DNA of 64,000 nt from Pseudisothecium myosuroides (taxonomy: Eukaryota; Streptophyta; Bryopsida; Hypnales; Lembophyllaceae), in NCBI GenBank assembly GCA_951799445.1, contig OX637291.1:4714501-4778500 (forward strand). The letters run 5' to 3'. Shown here one piece after another: positions 22,009 through 35,301 of the stretch. Made by a program: the position numbers and the translations under genes. Under the pieces are notes generated by a model, which saw nothing but the letters and a program-made list of their open reading frames with translations, had not been told where the DNA came from and did no database searches. Every line of letters begins with the position of its first letter. The first letter of the stretch is position 1.

Positions 22009-25000
22009 GTATTGCTCTAATCCTTTTTCTTCATCAATTGCAATAAACTCTTACTTGTTTCCCCTCTTGCTCAAGTGCACAAAAAGTCCAATGCACTGGT
22101 GCTAATGCAGTAATCCAGCAACCTCAGAGTGGGCTACTGCTATGAATTCTTAGGTCTTGTAAAAACTATTGTACTATACGGGCATACATTGTTCTGAGGC
22201 TTAAAATTTAAGAAAACATATTTTTCGTAAGTTCGTGTTAGGTTACTAGTTTTTTGGATCATTCACATCTCGATAATTGGTTGCCTATTATTGTTACGTT
22301 TCTCGTGGGTAGGCATTATAGGATCGGAACAGGATTTGATGTCGTCTTCTTTCAGTGTTGCGGATTTATCTTCATCATTTACCGCAGTATTGCATAGATT
22401 GATCTTGTTTTCTATTCGCATGTTCAAGGCCTGCAAGTTCTATTTTGATAATTCTATAGTTATTTGTTACAATATCTTTTATCACAGATCAAATATGTAA
22501 ATCAGTATATGGTATGTGGTGGAAGCTTCTTGTGACAGTAAAAGTGCTCACGACTTGAGACTCTTCAATCTGCAAAATAACTTGAACTAACACAGCGTGT
22601 GTTTGGATCATTACAAGGCGACGGCCTTTTGATATTTGTGGTATCTTCACTGATGGCAGGGTTAGCGGAAGACGTTTTATTGTGCAGCCGTGCCTATACA
22701 TGATTGTTACAACGTGGTTATTTGTTCGTGACTTCTGTTTATCAAGCTGTCAAAGCCCTTTCATCTTGTTGATCCGATTGTCGCCGGTTTATTCGGGGAC
22801 TGTTGTGCTCACTTCTATAAACCCACCGTGGCTGAGACAACTAATGGTGTGTCCGGACTCTTAGATGTCATAGCCAGCGATGTTCACTGTAGTTGGATCG
22901 AGTAAATGAAATTTCTAGGTTTGGGAGATAAATCCACTCCGAAAATAGAGAAACTACCTTCTCACGAGCAAGGATTTCTGACATTCTCAACATTACTTTT
23001 TTGAGGAGGTGGCTCAACACCCTTGGAACTGTCATGAAAAGGAATTAGGATGCTTTTAACACAATCTTGGGCTCATAAACATGCTTGCAAAGTCAACCTC
23101 AAGTGTTTTGAATATTCCTAGCTTCATTTGATAGTTCAGCGCAGTGATTGAAATAATTTTCAAATTTTAGTATTGATTTGAAAAGAGTGATCCCAATTGC
23201 TCATGAAGAGGTAAGATTTTGGTTGTAAAATTTGCAATCTGCAAGTTAAGAGATCTTGATACATTTGACAGATTGCATTTCATATCTGAAGTGATGTTGA
23301 GGCTAATCACGCTAAATAAGCATTTGATGAAAGTTCCAAAAAGTATTGAGATTAGGGTGTAAGGAGTTGGTTTCTTTTGCAAGAATAATGTCTATATTCT
23401 TGATAGTGTATGTTTAGAATTATTGTCCTCTTGAAACTATCTTGATTGGATCTTAATCAAATTTTGAGGGGCTTGGATTTCAAGGAATCTTGAGGATGCC
23501 ATCTCCAATTTTCAACTACAATCCAACTTTTTGAAATTATTCTCTTTTTCTCAAAGAGATGCATTTATTAATCCCTAAAAAATGAAGGATTCAAGGTTTG
23601 AAATGGACTAATTCAATTGATCATACTGAAAAATATATAGTGTTTCATCCATGAAAGCTTGGAATGCCTAAACTACTCCAATATCTTACTCATAGATAGG
23701 TTACATGTCCTAAAAATAGCAGAAGTCTAAATTGCATAATCAAGTGTAAATACCCTTACCAAATTATGTCCAACACCTAAATCTGCGAGAGTATGTGACA
23801 AATCCTGGCTAAATGAGAGATAGTATTTTAAATGAGAAAATTCTTTTTAGACTTAGATATACTCATAAGAGACAAAATGAGAGTTAAATTCCAAAAAGAA
23901 GTAGAAATCAAATTGTTAGCTATGTAAGTGAAGGACTCAAGCATACAAAAAAGAAGAGTATCCAAGGTTGAAGGGAGGTATTTTGAGAGTAAAAATACAC
24001 AAAGAGTCTAATAGTCCAGTCGATATGCCAAGATTTCACATTAATTAAAAAATTCCTTGACCACCTAATTTCTTAGAAGATAATAAATAATACACCTTCT
24101 TGAAACAAGTGTAGAGTATTAAGATGAGTATGCATTGGGTGTATAGAACCCTCTGAAGGTCAACCATTGAGCTTTGGATTTTTTCAAATAGAAAAAATTT
24201 GGATTTTAGAAGGTCAACCATTGAAACCAACCTTAGTAAATTTACTAAGAAAATACCTAAGTTGCGGTAAAATTCCAATAAAAATTAAGGTAGCATTTTT
24301 GTAATAGTAATGTGCCTCAATAAGTTTCAATGCTAAGCATTTTGACATCAACAACTGCCCAAATGGATAGCACTACCTATTTATGGCAAATTTTAAACAA
24401 ATTTAAGACATTGACTGGAGCCCTGGAAGAATGCGACATCCTAATGAAGCCAAAAAAAAATCTTTTTTAACTCCCACAACCCCTAAGAACACTCTAGGCA
24501 AGTCAAAACCTTTTAAAATTACAAAATAATTCCATCATCCGGGATTTCTGCATTTCTTTGCTTTAACAATTTGTTGACTTTTATAAGTTTGAATAACCAG
24601 GGAGTAGGGATAGAAGTTCTTCTACGATAATTTGGATTTTCTAAAGTCAATGGCACAATCCATTTATCATTTGGAGCTTTTTTCCAAAAGTTAGGATTGG
24701 TTCAATAGTAGATTTGATTTATTTTAGCAATTAGTGGTTAATTTTAGAAAAATCTTGGAATTAAACGAGAAGGGAAGGCCTTTGGAAATTGCATAAAAGG
24801 TCACCCCTTTTCCCAAAACCACCCCTTTTTTATGTACTACAATGCCACTTGGTCCATTTTAATGGATTTTGGTCAATTTGGTCAAATTATGCCAATTTGG
24901 TGTTTTTAGAGCACTCCTTGCTTATTTTGTTGTGATTTGTGGAGCTTGCTTTAAGGACATTGGGGATGCTTCAAAACTTGCCTTATTCCTTTGGTGCGAA

Positions 25001-25972
25001 GTGTCGTGTGTTTGTTCTAATCATTTGGTTCTAACATTGAGAAATTTTGGCCAAATCTTAACAGTACTAGCAGTCGGAATTTCTTAGAGACTTTTTTATT
25101 TGTGGTGTCAAGTTTCACATGAGTTCCTTTGCAGGAATTCCATTTCTATAATAAATCCCTATAGCCTTGAAATGTGAACTCATTCTGTTCAAAAATTAAT
25201 TGCTTTATCTTCTTGTTGGCAATTGTTGCTGACAACGTGCACATCAAACCACCTTTCTATCTTTGTTTTGACTACTCTAAAGCCTTCCTTGTTATTTCCT
25301 TTCCGAAAATCATTAGTACGCCATACAATGAAGCTTTGGCCTTATCTATAGTGATTTAGACATGGATTTAGACCTTGTATAAACTTTCCCCTTGCTCATT
25401 TCCTGTTAGCATTTTTGGCAAAAACATCCAAACGGCAAAGCTTTTGCCTAACCTTTAGATGATGTAACACTCGTTTCTTCTCCTTTCTTTTTTTCGGTTA
25501 ATCTTCCTTATTGGAATAATGGTGAAACTTGACAAGTCACTGATCATTGGCTTCTCTGTCCAAACCTTAGTACTAATTATCCAAATTACCTTGTGCTCCT
25601 ATTTTTTATTACTATCAAAAAATGCTGAACAAACAAACAACTGAATTGAGTTGGACATCCAAACAGATAAACTAAGTGAGTGGCCAACAACTAATTGAAC
25701 AACAACCAAACAACTAGATGGAACAAGCCTCCCACTAAGCTGCCCATTGAGCCAATTGATAGGCCAACACTGGGGCGAGCTCTGTTATTTGAGAGCTAGG
25801 CGAGGTTTTTTTTAAAGTGGTGGTGATCCATATTGTTTAAAAACTGAGGATGAGCTCTATGTTTTGCAACTACAAATTAGAAGTCCCAAAATCTTTAGCT
25901 ACAAATACAATCAAAAGAAATAGGGACTACATAATAAGGAGCCAAATCAAGTGATTGAGAATAAACGAGCAT
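22009..25972. other. Gene-poor AT-rich stretch
   Basis: There are no frames beyond about 77 codons and no recognised domains. A short phrase, AAGGTCAACCATTGA, occurs twice near 24,157 and 24,211. The first few hundred bases may be 3' untranslated sequence of the golgin gene. Nothing else can be supported. Confidence 0.4.
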
Positions 25973-25976
25973 TTAA

Positions 25977-26909
25977 CCCCTAAAGGACCGGCATGCGTTT
26001 TTTGGCCATATAGAAATTTTGGGCAGGTCCATGTGACTAGAGATTTCCATATTTTAAGCTGAAATTTTAATAGAAGGTGGGCGCAAGGAATATCTTTCAT
26101 ATGTGCTAAATTTCAGGACATTTGGAAATAGGAGTCAAAGTTATGGCCAAATATGTTACTTTTTTTCATAATTGGGCAGTTTGGGCAGCAAGAAAAATTT
26201 GGCAAAATTTTGATTTTTTTTTTTAAATATTTTTTTTCTTGTAGATTATATTTTTTTCTATCTGGAAAGCTTTGATTCATTTCATTTGGATTTGTTATGA
26301 AAAAGTTATGGACATCCTTGTTTTTCGGGTAGTTAGAGCATCTTCTTGAAAAAAATAACTTGTAGGATTCATTTCTAAATGCTATTTTTGCAATTTAAAA
26401 AAAATAAAAAATTCTCATGGTTTAGTTTACTTGCTAGAACAATCTCACCATTGGGATTAGTGTATTTTAATTCCATCTAAAATATATTAATGTTTTAGAT
26501 TTTCCTTCTATCTCGTACCTACTTCTACTTAATAAATTTTTTAGGAATGATAATTAAGTTTTTTTGAATATTTTTTTTCCCTAGACTCTCAACTCAATTC
26601 TCCACTAAAAAGATTTGAAGCACAAAACTCTGTAGTGCAAAAACTTTAAGTGAAAAATGTTTGAAGTCAAAAAATCTAGTCCCGCAATGTGCTGAAATAC
26701 TTGTTTTTTCCACTTTAAACGCAGATAATTGCAATCTGAGCGGTCAAAAATTCTGAAATTTTTTCCACACATTCTCATACTAGTTAGGTGTAAGATCCTA
26801 CGCTTAGATGTGGAAAAAAAAAACATTTTTCATTTTTTTTTACTCCTTGCTATAGAAATGATAGTTTTGATGGTTTTTTGGCAGAAAAAAAGCCTTGGGC
26901 CTTTCGGGG
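25977..26909. mobile_element. TTAA-flanked element, long subfamily (copy B)
   Basis: It starts CCCCTAAAGGACCGG after TTAA (25973-25976) and ends GGGCCTTTCGGGG before TCAA, a one-base change from TTAA. The 933-bp interior is non-coding and shares long stretches with the copies at 32154 and 52408, such as the GTTATGGACAT and AATCTCACCATTGGGATTAG segments. Confidence 0.7.
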
Positions 26910-27198
26910 TCAAGCTAAAGAGAAGTTGAAGTGAAAGCTTTCTAAATGATATGGGAGACTTGACAGGATGTGAGTTGTGCAGAGTTCATTAAAGTTGCAA
27001 TTAGGAGACAAGATTGACTTTTGATCCAAAACAAAACAAACAAAGCCCAAAGAAGGGATTATTGATTTTAGAAGGATCATTATAATACTCTTAAAAGAAT
27101 AGTTGACATTTGGGGCTTAAAGTCCTTAGTCGATTAGAAGACAATTAGGAGCATTATAGTCAAAGTGTACATGTCGACATTTTGAAAACTCTCAAATA

Positions 27199-27243
27199 AA
27201 AAATAAAAATAAAAATAAAAAAATAAAAAAATAAAAAAATAAA
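27199..27243. repeat. A-rich AAATA/AAAAAAT simple repeat
   Basis: Repeated AAAAT and AAAAAAT units on the plus strand form a low-complexity tract with no coding value. Confidence 0.7.
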
Positions 27244-27321
27244 TAGACTTAACCATTAGTATACAATTAGTAGAATGAGTGGATAATTTGAACGTCAATT
27301 CATTTGATGCCAAATCAACTA

Positions 27322-27558
27322 CACAAAATAGTGAAATTAGGTTGTCCCATATTAATTTCTTGACATTTGACACTATATAAATATTTCATATTATTGTACA
27401 AGAATGCACCACTTTTCTTGTAATTGGAACTTGTGAACCTCCATGTGTACAAATGATAATATTTGTAGAAACATTTGCTGACTTTGATGGCTTGTAAAGT
27501 AATTTTCTTGAAGTAAGGCAACTTAATTGTTAAGGCAACCTAATTTCACTATTTTATG
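27322..27558. mobile_element. TA-flanked MITE, ACAAAATAG family (copy 2)
   Basis: The terminus CACAAAATAGTGAAATTAGG is mirrored by CCTAATTTCACTATTTTATG, with TA on both sides (27320-27321 and 27559-27560). Length 237 bp, non-coding, oriented opposite to the copy at 9202. Confidence 0.8.
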
Positions 27559-29130
27559 TAGAATACAAACAGTGTTAGTATAGTCAATGCATTCAAATAT
27601 TGGAAAAAGTATCTTAAAAATCAACCAAAAGAAAAGTGGAGGGGAAAAAAATAGATAGATAGATTAGCAACATGAATTGAGAATATCCATTCTTGTGTAA
27701 AACTTCTTTATTTAAGTAGTGAGCCAAGAAAAACATTAAAAAAACTAATAAGGTGAAGCATGACGGGTCATCCAAAGCAATTTGGATCCAAGTGATAGAC
27801 AAGACCATGTTGGAAGTCAATTCCAAGGTATGTATTTAAACGCGCCATTTCATTTTGTTTTGTTTTTCAAATTTGAAAGCAAAATAGGAATTAGGTGCTC
27901 AAATCAGACCTTTTGGAGCATTTCAATTCCTAAGTGTAGATTTGGATTATTGTAGAAAACTGTTAGAAGTTCTCAAAAACATATCATACTTAAAAAATTG
28001 AGAAAAATTGAGAAAAATAGGCCAAGATGAAGTCTAATAGCTAAAGAAGGTAGTTTTGGATGAAAAACACTAGGAATCATCTAAATCAAGTCAAAATGAA
28101 ATATTTGAATCTTGATAAATTTGACTAAAAATCCCAAAAAGAAAAGTTTAATTGGAGTTATAGATAAATAGAAAACGTTGGATGAAGTTTTAGAGTACTA
28201 ATTAGAAGCAAAACTTCATCTGTCCACAATTTTTTATTAAAAAAAGTCTAAATTCTAAGTGCCTTAACATTTTAGACAAGTTGGTCCTCTATAACTTAAG
28301 ATCACTAAAAGTTTGAAACTAGCAACTTGGATTTAGAAGTTTAAAGAATATACTACCAATAGAAAGCCCAAGTTAGATAGTTAGAAGTATAATAATTCCA
28401 ACTTCGAATTCAGATAGTATTAGAACATCTTTAGAGGTTTCCAAAAAATAGTTTATACTTTAAATCAAGCACATCCAAAATTGGTCAAATTATGGATTTC
28501 ACGGAATAGTAAGGTGTTTGCCAATGCTTCTTGGCCTTGAGCTAATGGGCAACAAGCTCTATAGGAAGCACTCTTAGATGCGGGGTGTGTGGTGCAAATT
28601 AAGGCTCAATGTAGAGCTTGCCATCATCCTCATCTGTTTGATAGGTTCCACGATAGATTTGAGTGTGTCTGGCTTCAATCCCCCGTCTTGGCTAGTAGGA
28701 GGGGAGATAAAGAGGTGTTTTGGAACAAAGTTCGTCCTCCAGAGTGCTCTTTCTTTTAGTGGCTTTTTGGTTCTCTCAGTGGGCCGGGTTTTTGTGACTC
28801 TTATTGTCCAACCATTGTGGCTTGGTTGTTGTTCTTTGGTTTTTTTTAATGCAGTGGATCTCCCATTTGTTAAAAAAAAAAATTGGTCACATTAATAAAA
28901 ACAATAGCTAGAAAATAAAAACTTGGTCCAATGTTAACATTTTCAGAAAATCATTTTAACAATTTTCACAAATCTTTAGAAATAAAAATAAAATTTCTAT
29001 AATTTTAAAATAGTGCAGTAGCGGTACTATACAGAAGTTGATTACTATCACCCAACAATTGCATCCAATGGTTAGGGTAGGCATTCTCTACCAAGTAATT
29101 AATTGAATTTGAAAAATGTGAATTGTTATA
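27559..29130. other. AT-rich stretch without supported genes
   Basis: A 105-codon frame at 28578-28895 has hydrophobic segments but no recognisable family, and its composition is only locally GC-richer. I do not call it a gene. Confidence 0.3.
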
Positions 29131-29137
29131 TACTTAA

Positions 29138-29830
29138 CTCTAAAGGACTACAATATTTTTAGTCCCAAACTACTTCAAATTACTCGTATTCAAAGTAAAG
29201 CTAAAATCTTCATCTATATTTATTCTAATTATTAAATATAACCATAGGGTCTTTTAGTTAACTTCTTAAAGTACATTCTCCAAAATATTTAGGTTTAAAA
29301 AGCTTACCAATTGCAAGACCATGTTGCATGAATGTAAGAAAGAAGTACTTTCAATCCTTCCCAAGTGGTTAAGTTTCATCTTTCAACAAATTTACCCAAA
29401 AATGTGTATGTCTTACAACTTGCATTCATCTCTCCACTCTGTACTGAAGAAATAAGTTGGGAACACATGTAAAAAAATAAAACAAAAAATATTTTCATTT
29501 TTATTCTTGAAAAAATAATAATTAAAAAGAAATAAAATATGATTTAAAATACTATTACATTATTGAAAAATTTAATTATAGAATTGAAAAATTCCAATCA
29601 GATATGATTTTAGAATAAACAATAGACATCCTATATTTTATTTATTTCCAAAATATTGAAAATTGAACTCAAAAAAGGTCTTTAAAGTTTATTTTGAATT
29701 GCTCATAACTTTCATCTTGCTAATTGAAATAGAATGACTCAAAACTTTTAAATATATACAAATATTGAAAATAAAGATCAACCATTTTTTTCCTAAGTTG
29801 CCTGGACCGCCTAAGTTGAGAAAGAAACTA
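29138..29830. mobile_element. Probable decayed TTAA-flanked element
   Basis: TTAACTCTAAAGGACTAC at 29134 matches the family's left end with one change. The interior has CTCATAACTTTCAT followed by AATAGAATGACTCAAA, similar to the copy at 55471. The right end is not clear, so the boundary at about 29,830 is a guess. Confidence 0.35.
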
Positions 29831-29929
29831 AATATCATTTCACATCATTTTAACAATGTAATCATATTGTAGATACAACTTTTTGAGTAATTTTGAAGCT
29901 TTTTGAAGTAAAAGACTAATAGACTAGGT

Positions 29930-32900
29930 TAAGATAGCTTTAAAGCTAAGAGGAGTGTGAATTAGGTCAATTAGACTTGTAATTATGGAAAGGACTATTA
30001 GACAGCCGGTTAAGGAAGTTAGGATTAACTAAATGAACAGTTGGACAAATAGACAGTGTGGTTAACTCCTAGTTAGTTATGGCCAAGAAAATATAAGGAC
30101 AAATAGACCTTTTGTTTTCTCTCTCTCTCAGCATTTGCAGTGATTGCTCGCTTCTTTTGTACTTGTGCATTCCTTCAATACAAATCCTGTCTATTCATCT
30201 TATGATTTTTTTGTAGCCAGGGATTGGCTTCTTTATTTTGTGTGATTGCTAGTGATCGGCTTAAGTTTGTTGTTTCTTTAATTGGTCTAATAGTTGTGAG
30301 CTGAATACTTGTCAATTATTTTTCGTTACAGTGCAGTCTTTGTATGGGAAAATTTGGGAAGAGATTGATTGCAAGTGAGTGGCAATTTGGTCTTGTTTGA
30401 GTCTGCAGTTGAGCCGTGGTAGCTAGGGTCAATTTGTCTGCATGCTTGTGGTTGCTGCGCGAAGGCAGATCGATTGTAGTGGAGCTCAAGATTGAGAGGC
30501 TGCGGACATTTCTTGAATAAGAGATGCGGGAGTAAAGCTGAGAAGACAAATAGACTATAAGTTAAGTATACGATGACCAATTGACTAGTGATTGATGATT
30601 GTTTATTTCATTTATTTATCTCATTATCAAAGATCCTGTGTTATGGTTTATTTACTTGCCCCGTCCTTGCAATTGTGTTTTGGTGAGAATCATAATTCTT
30701 TAAGTTGCCAAGGATTGGCATTATTTGAGGCTCAGGTCAATTAGCCAGTGAGTGGTGTAGTCATTGTTCAAATTGTTATGATCAATTAGACAAGTGGTTG
30801 TTTCTTGAGGATTCATTAGTAAGCCAGTGATTGGCTATGCTCCTTCTTTATTATCGGTCTATTAGCCAAATGGTGTAAAGTTGATTATGGTTTGTGAGTT
30901 TGGATTAAGTAATTAAGGCTGGGATAGTTGTGGAAGTTTCTTGATAAGTTTATGTGTGAGAATTATTTTGGAAGATCAATGGACTGCAAATATTAGGCTA
31001 TTGAATGTGCCAGAGACTGGCCTTTATTTCTCTCATTGTATTGGTCTATTAGTCAAGTAAGGTTATGTGTCAATGTATGCTCTATTCAATTGATTTGACC
31101 TGTTATGGTTCTTTGTATTTAGTTGAAGAACAAGAAGTTTGGATACCAAAGTTTCTTGTCTAATTGACTGAGTATGTTTCCCTATGGTTGTTGTTGTAGT
31201 TCAATTGATTACGAGAGAATTTTTGGAGTTAAAGAAGTATGCCAATGATTGGCTAAACAAGTTTTGATTGAATTTAAGAAAAAAATTGTCTATTTTGGTG
31301 ATCAATTAGACTAAGTATGGAAGTTGGAGAATCACAGCTAGTGATTAGCCCTAATGATCATGTCAAGTAGGTGAAAGAAGATAGCAGTGCAAAGTATTTA
31401 ATCTAATTGACATATTAAGACATATAAAGTATCATGTTTGTTAATTGATAAATGGTTGAGATCAAAATAAATGGACAAATTGACCATGTTTATAAAGTAT
31501 AAACGGACAAATTGCAATAAGTGTTGATGCAGGAACCATGGAGTTGGTTCTGTTGTTCAAAATAATTTTTTAATGTGGATCCCGGATCTTATTGTGATCT
31601 AACGTTGGAACTTGGACAAATGGACCTCTTGTTGAAGGTTGTTTAGTTTAGCTATTATTTAGAATAGCAAGGCTAATTGATAAGTAGCCAGCTTGATTAG
31701 TTCCTGGATGTAAATTGTAAAAGTTGGATAAATTGACATAGTTACTACATAGTTGTGGATTGTTTGTGAGATTGATATAGTAGCTAGATAGTAACTACCA
31801 CTGTTTTAAAGAATTGAGACAAATTGGCAACCAACAAGCTTACTTATTGTGGAAGCTAACTTTTGTGGAATGGACCATTTGACTTGCTGATGGAGTTTGG
31901 AGAAACAAAGCTAATGTGACTAATTGACCGGAATGTAATTAACAAGGACTAATTAAACTTTTGTATACTCTGCATACAAAGACTATTTGACAATACTGAA
32001 TTGTGAATTTGCATCCTTGCATATGTAGCAATTAGGCTAGTTAATTAGTTACTGGACCAATTGACCATGAATTAAAATGGAATAGGTAATTGAAGAGACG
32101 GCCAATTGATGTATGTGCGCAATTATAAATATATATATTGTGGGTTTGATTAACCCCTAAAGGACCATTGTCCCTTCGGGGGACAAATGCGTTTTCAGGC
32201 AGGTACCTACGGGCTGAAATTTTCTCCTGATTTTTTGAAACTTTTTTTGGAGGTAGAAAATCTGATTAGCTTTGTGGGAATATAATTTTTTTCACAATCG
32301 GTGCCCAGGAAAAAAAGTTATACTACCATTTCTATAGCAAAAAGTTAAAAAAATTGAATTTTTTTTCCACATCTAATTGTAGGATCTTACACCATGACCA
32401 AATAAGCTCAAACGAGGGGACAGCGGGCAGCCCAAGCAGCCAAAAAAAAAATGGACAAAAATTTGAATTTTTTTTTTAATATTTTTTTCCTCATAGATTA
32501 TGTTTTTGTCTATTTGGAAAGCTTTGATTCATTTCATTTGGATATGTTATGAGAAAGTTATGGACATTCTCGTTTTTCAGGCAGTTAGAGCATCTTCTTG
32601 AAAAAAATAACTTGTAGGATTCATTTCTGAATGCAATTTTTCAAATTTTTCAAATTTTTTTTTTTTGCATGGTCTGATTTACTTGTTAGAACAATCTCAC
32701 CATTGGGATTAGTGCATTTTAATTCCATCTAAAATATATTAATGTTTTAGATTTTCCTTCTATCTCATACCTACTTCTACTTAACAATTTTTTTAAGAAT
32801 GATAATTAAGTTTTTTTGAATTTCTTTTTTTTTCCTAGACTCTCAACTCAATTCTCCACTATAAAGATTTAAAGCTCAAAACTCTGTAGTGCAAAAATTT

Positions 32901-33230
32901 TAAGTTAAAAATGTTCAAAGTCAAAAAATCTAGTCCCGCAAGGTGCTGAAAAACTTGTTTTTTCCACTTTAAACGCAGATATCTTGCAATCTGTGCGGTC
33001 AAAAATTCTGAAATTTTTTCCACACACTCTCATACTAGTTAGGTATAAGATCCTACGGTTAGATGTGGGAAAAAAACAATTTTCAATTTTTTTTACTCTT
33101 TGTTATAGATATGGCAGTTTTGAGTGTTTTTTGGCAAAAAAAAGGCCTTGGTCCTTTAGGGGTTGAGTCGATAGAACAGGAGCCATGACTATTTGACAAA
33201 CCTTTGACAAATTGACATTAGAATTCTAGT
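29930..33230. repeat. Tract of recurring short words (AATTGAC-like and GCCAGTGATTGGC-like)
   Basis: Across about 2.2 kb, interrupted by the transposon at 32154-33162, the words ACAAATTGAC, CAATTAGAC and CTATTAGCC recur about 25 times at irregular spacing. Eight near copies of the 13-mer GCCAGTGATTGGC lie at 30216, 30248, 30707, 30744, 30823, 31009, 31241 and 31337. A pyrimidine-rich CTCTCTCTCTC segment is at about 30,119. No long frame exists. It could be a heavily decayed minisatellite or a non-coding transcript. Confidence 0.5.
32154..33162. mobile_element. TTAA-flanked element, long subfamily (copy C)
   Basis: The left end is TTAA then CCCCTAAAGGACCATTG; the right end is TTGGTCCTTTAGGGG then TTGA. 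The element is 1,009 bp. Its right two thirds is close to copy B. It splits the word-repeat tract, which resumes at about 33,180, showing that it inserted after the tract formed. Confidence 0.75.
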
Positions 33231-33603
33231 ACAAGATAGTAACAACATGTTTAAGTTTGCATCCATGGATAATGGACGGATATTCCCAAAACAAAGAACC
33301 ACCACTAGGGGATTCTTTGGGTTTTGTTTCTTGAGTAATCCTATGCTACACATATGTTATAACAATTGTTGCACCTTGAAGCTACTCCTTGACCATGTAT
33401 TGTATAAAAATCTCTTTGGCTTCATCAAAATGTGCACCCTTACAATTACATGCCTTTGCTCAATTAATTTTTAAACATCTAAATACGAAATAGAGAATTA
33501 ACCTTGGAAGGGTTGGCAAAAAATATCATCCAAATACTATACCTAGTGGTCAAGGTTTGGTGAAGAATGTTTAATTTTTAAAAATAAATCTTTCTATTTT
33601 TAA

Positions 33604-34893
33604 CCCCTAAAGGACCAAGTTGCATTTTTTTGGCAGCAGATTTGAACCCCTCAAGATGAATAAGGATGATAATTGAAGAAAAATTACAGATTTTTGGATT
33701 GTAAAAGTTTTGTTAAATATTGCTACACTCCAAATTTGAAGCACTCATATCTCACTTTATATTGGTCACTTTTAATCTATTCAAAGTAATAATCAAAATA
33801 GAAAAAATAAATATGGGTCTTAGCTGATCTCAAAAGAATCTAAATGAATCTGAAAGAATCTGAATATCTCTTAAAAAGTTAAGATTATAAGACTAACTCG
33901 AGAGTCCACTGAGAAGAAGTTGTATAGTTAGTATTAGTAACAATGTTCAATTAAGGTCTCTAATATTTCCAATTGTTTTTTCAAACAATTTTAGATGTAG
34001 TATTGCTGCACTTCACCCGTAAAGTCCTAAAGTCATTTTTCTATTGAAAATGATTCAAAACTACCAATTTTATTGCATTCATCTAAGAAAATAGAAAAAA
34101 TATTTTTTTAGATTTAATCATAGAATCTTGTACTTCACTTAGTATGCACTAAGAGAGGTTCTACTGTAGCATTCAAAGTTGAAAATTTTATTTTTTTGAA
34201 CACTAGTATGCAATTTCATATGACTTTGACCGCCATTTGTTGAAAAAATTTGCACTATAGACTTTGAATTAAATTTTTTTTTGTGTTGAAGAATTGACTT
34301 GAAAGTCTGTGATAAAAATTTCACAAAAAAACTCTTGATTTTCATTAAAAAATTGTTAAATAGAAATAGGTCCAAGATCGGAAAAAAAAACTAAATTGTT
34401 AGTAGCTCTAAGATGGGATTGAAACACTATAATCCCAACGGTGAGATTGTTTTAGCAAGCAAATTTAACCTTTTCAAACAATGTTTTTAAAAAATTGTGA
34501 AAATTGCATTTAGAAATGAATCCTATAAGTTATTTTTTCAAGAAGGTACTCTAATAGCCTCCAAAATAAGACTGTCCATAACTTTCACATAACAAATCCA
34601 AATGGAATGAATCAAAGCTTCCCATATAGATAAAATTACAATCTATGAGATTTTATTTTTATATTAAACTTTTTTTGTGTGTGAGGAGATTTCTACCTGC
34701 CGCATCAAAAAAAGAACCTTTTGTGTATAATTTTGCTCCCAGTCATCAATTGAAACAAAAATTATATTTATATAAAGCTAATGTGTTTTTTGGTCTTCAC
34801 AAAAAGTTTCAAAAAATCATGATGAATATTGAGGCCGTAGAAGCTTGCCCAAAATCCATTTTGTCTCCTAAGGGGACAATGGGACTTTAGAGT
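33604..34893. mobile_element. TTAA-flanked element, decayed (copy D)
   Basis: It begins CCCCTAAAGGACCAAG after TTAA (33600-33603) and ends with GGGACTTTAGAGT before TTAA (34894-34897). At 1,290 bp it is the longest clear copy. The interior contains the TAGGTCCAAGATCG and AATCCCAACGGTGAGATTG segments shared with copies E and G. The right terminus is mutated. Confidence 0.6.
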
Positions 34894-35053
34894 TTAATTG
34901 TGACTCATTTTTGGAACCGAGTCCTTAAAATTTTTGTCTAAAATATAAAAGCATTATTCATAATAGCCTAAAATTAAATTCTTTTTCTTCAAAACTTTGA
35001 AAATTCGAAGTTTATTCATACACTATCCCAAAAATATATGCTAAGAATACCTA

Positions 35054-35301
35054 CACTAAATAGTGAAATTAGGTTGCCCCACACTAATTTCTCAACATTT
35101 TACATTATATAAATATGTATAGTTACTGTAGAAGGATGCAAAAATGTTGCAAAAATGTGTATAGCATGGTTGGTGCATTGGTTCGTGGCTTGGGTTTAGA
35201 GAATTGCATGTGCCTCCATTTGGACAAGCAATGAGTTGTGAGGTAATTTCTTTCGTGAAGACAACCTAATTATTAAAGCAATCCTATTTCACTATTTATC
35301 C
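35054..35301. mobile_element. TA-flanked MITE, ACAAAATAG family (copy 3)
   Basis: CACTAAATAGTGAAATTAGG at the left is mirrored by CACTATTTATCC at the right, with TA on both sides (35052-35053 and 35302-35303). It is 248 bp and in the same orientation as copy 2. Confidence 0.7.

Noticed and set aside
28578..28895. 105-codon frame with hydrophobic segments
   Set aside because: Single isolated frame with no family resemblance, no neighbouring exons and a context of decayed repeats.
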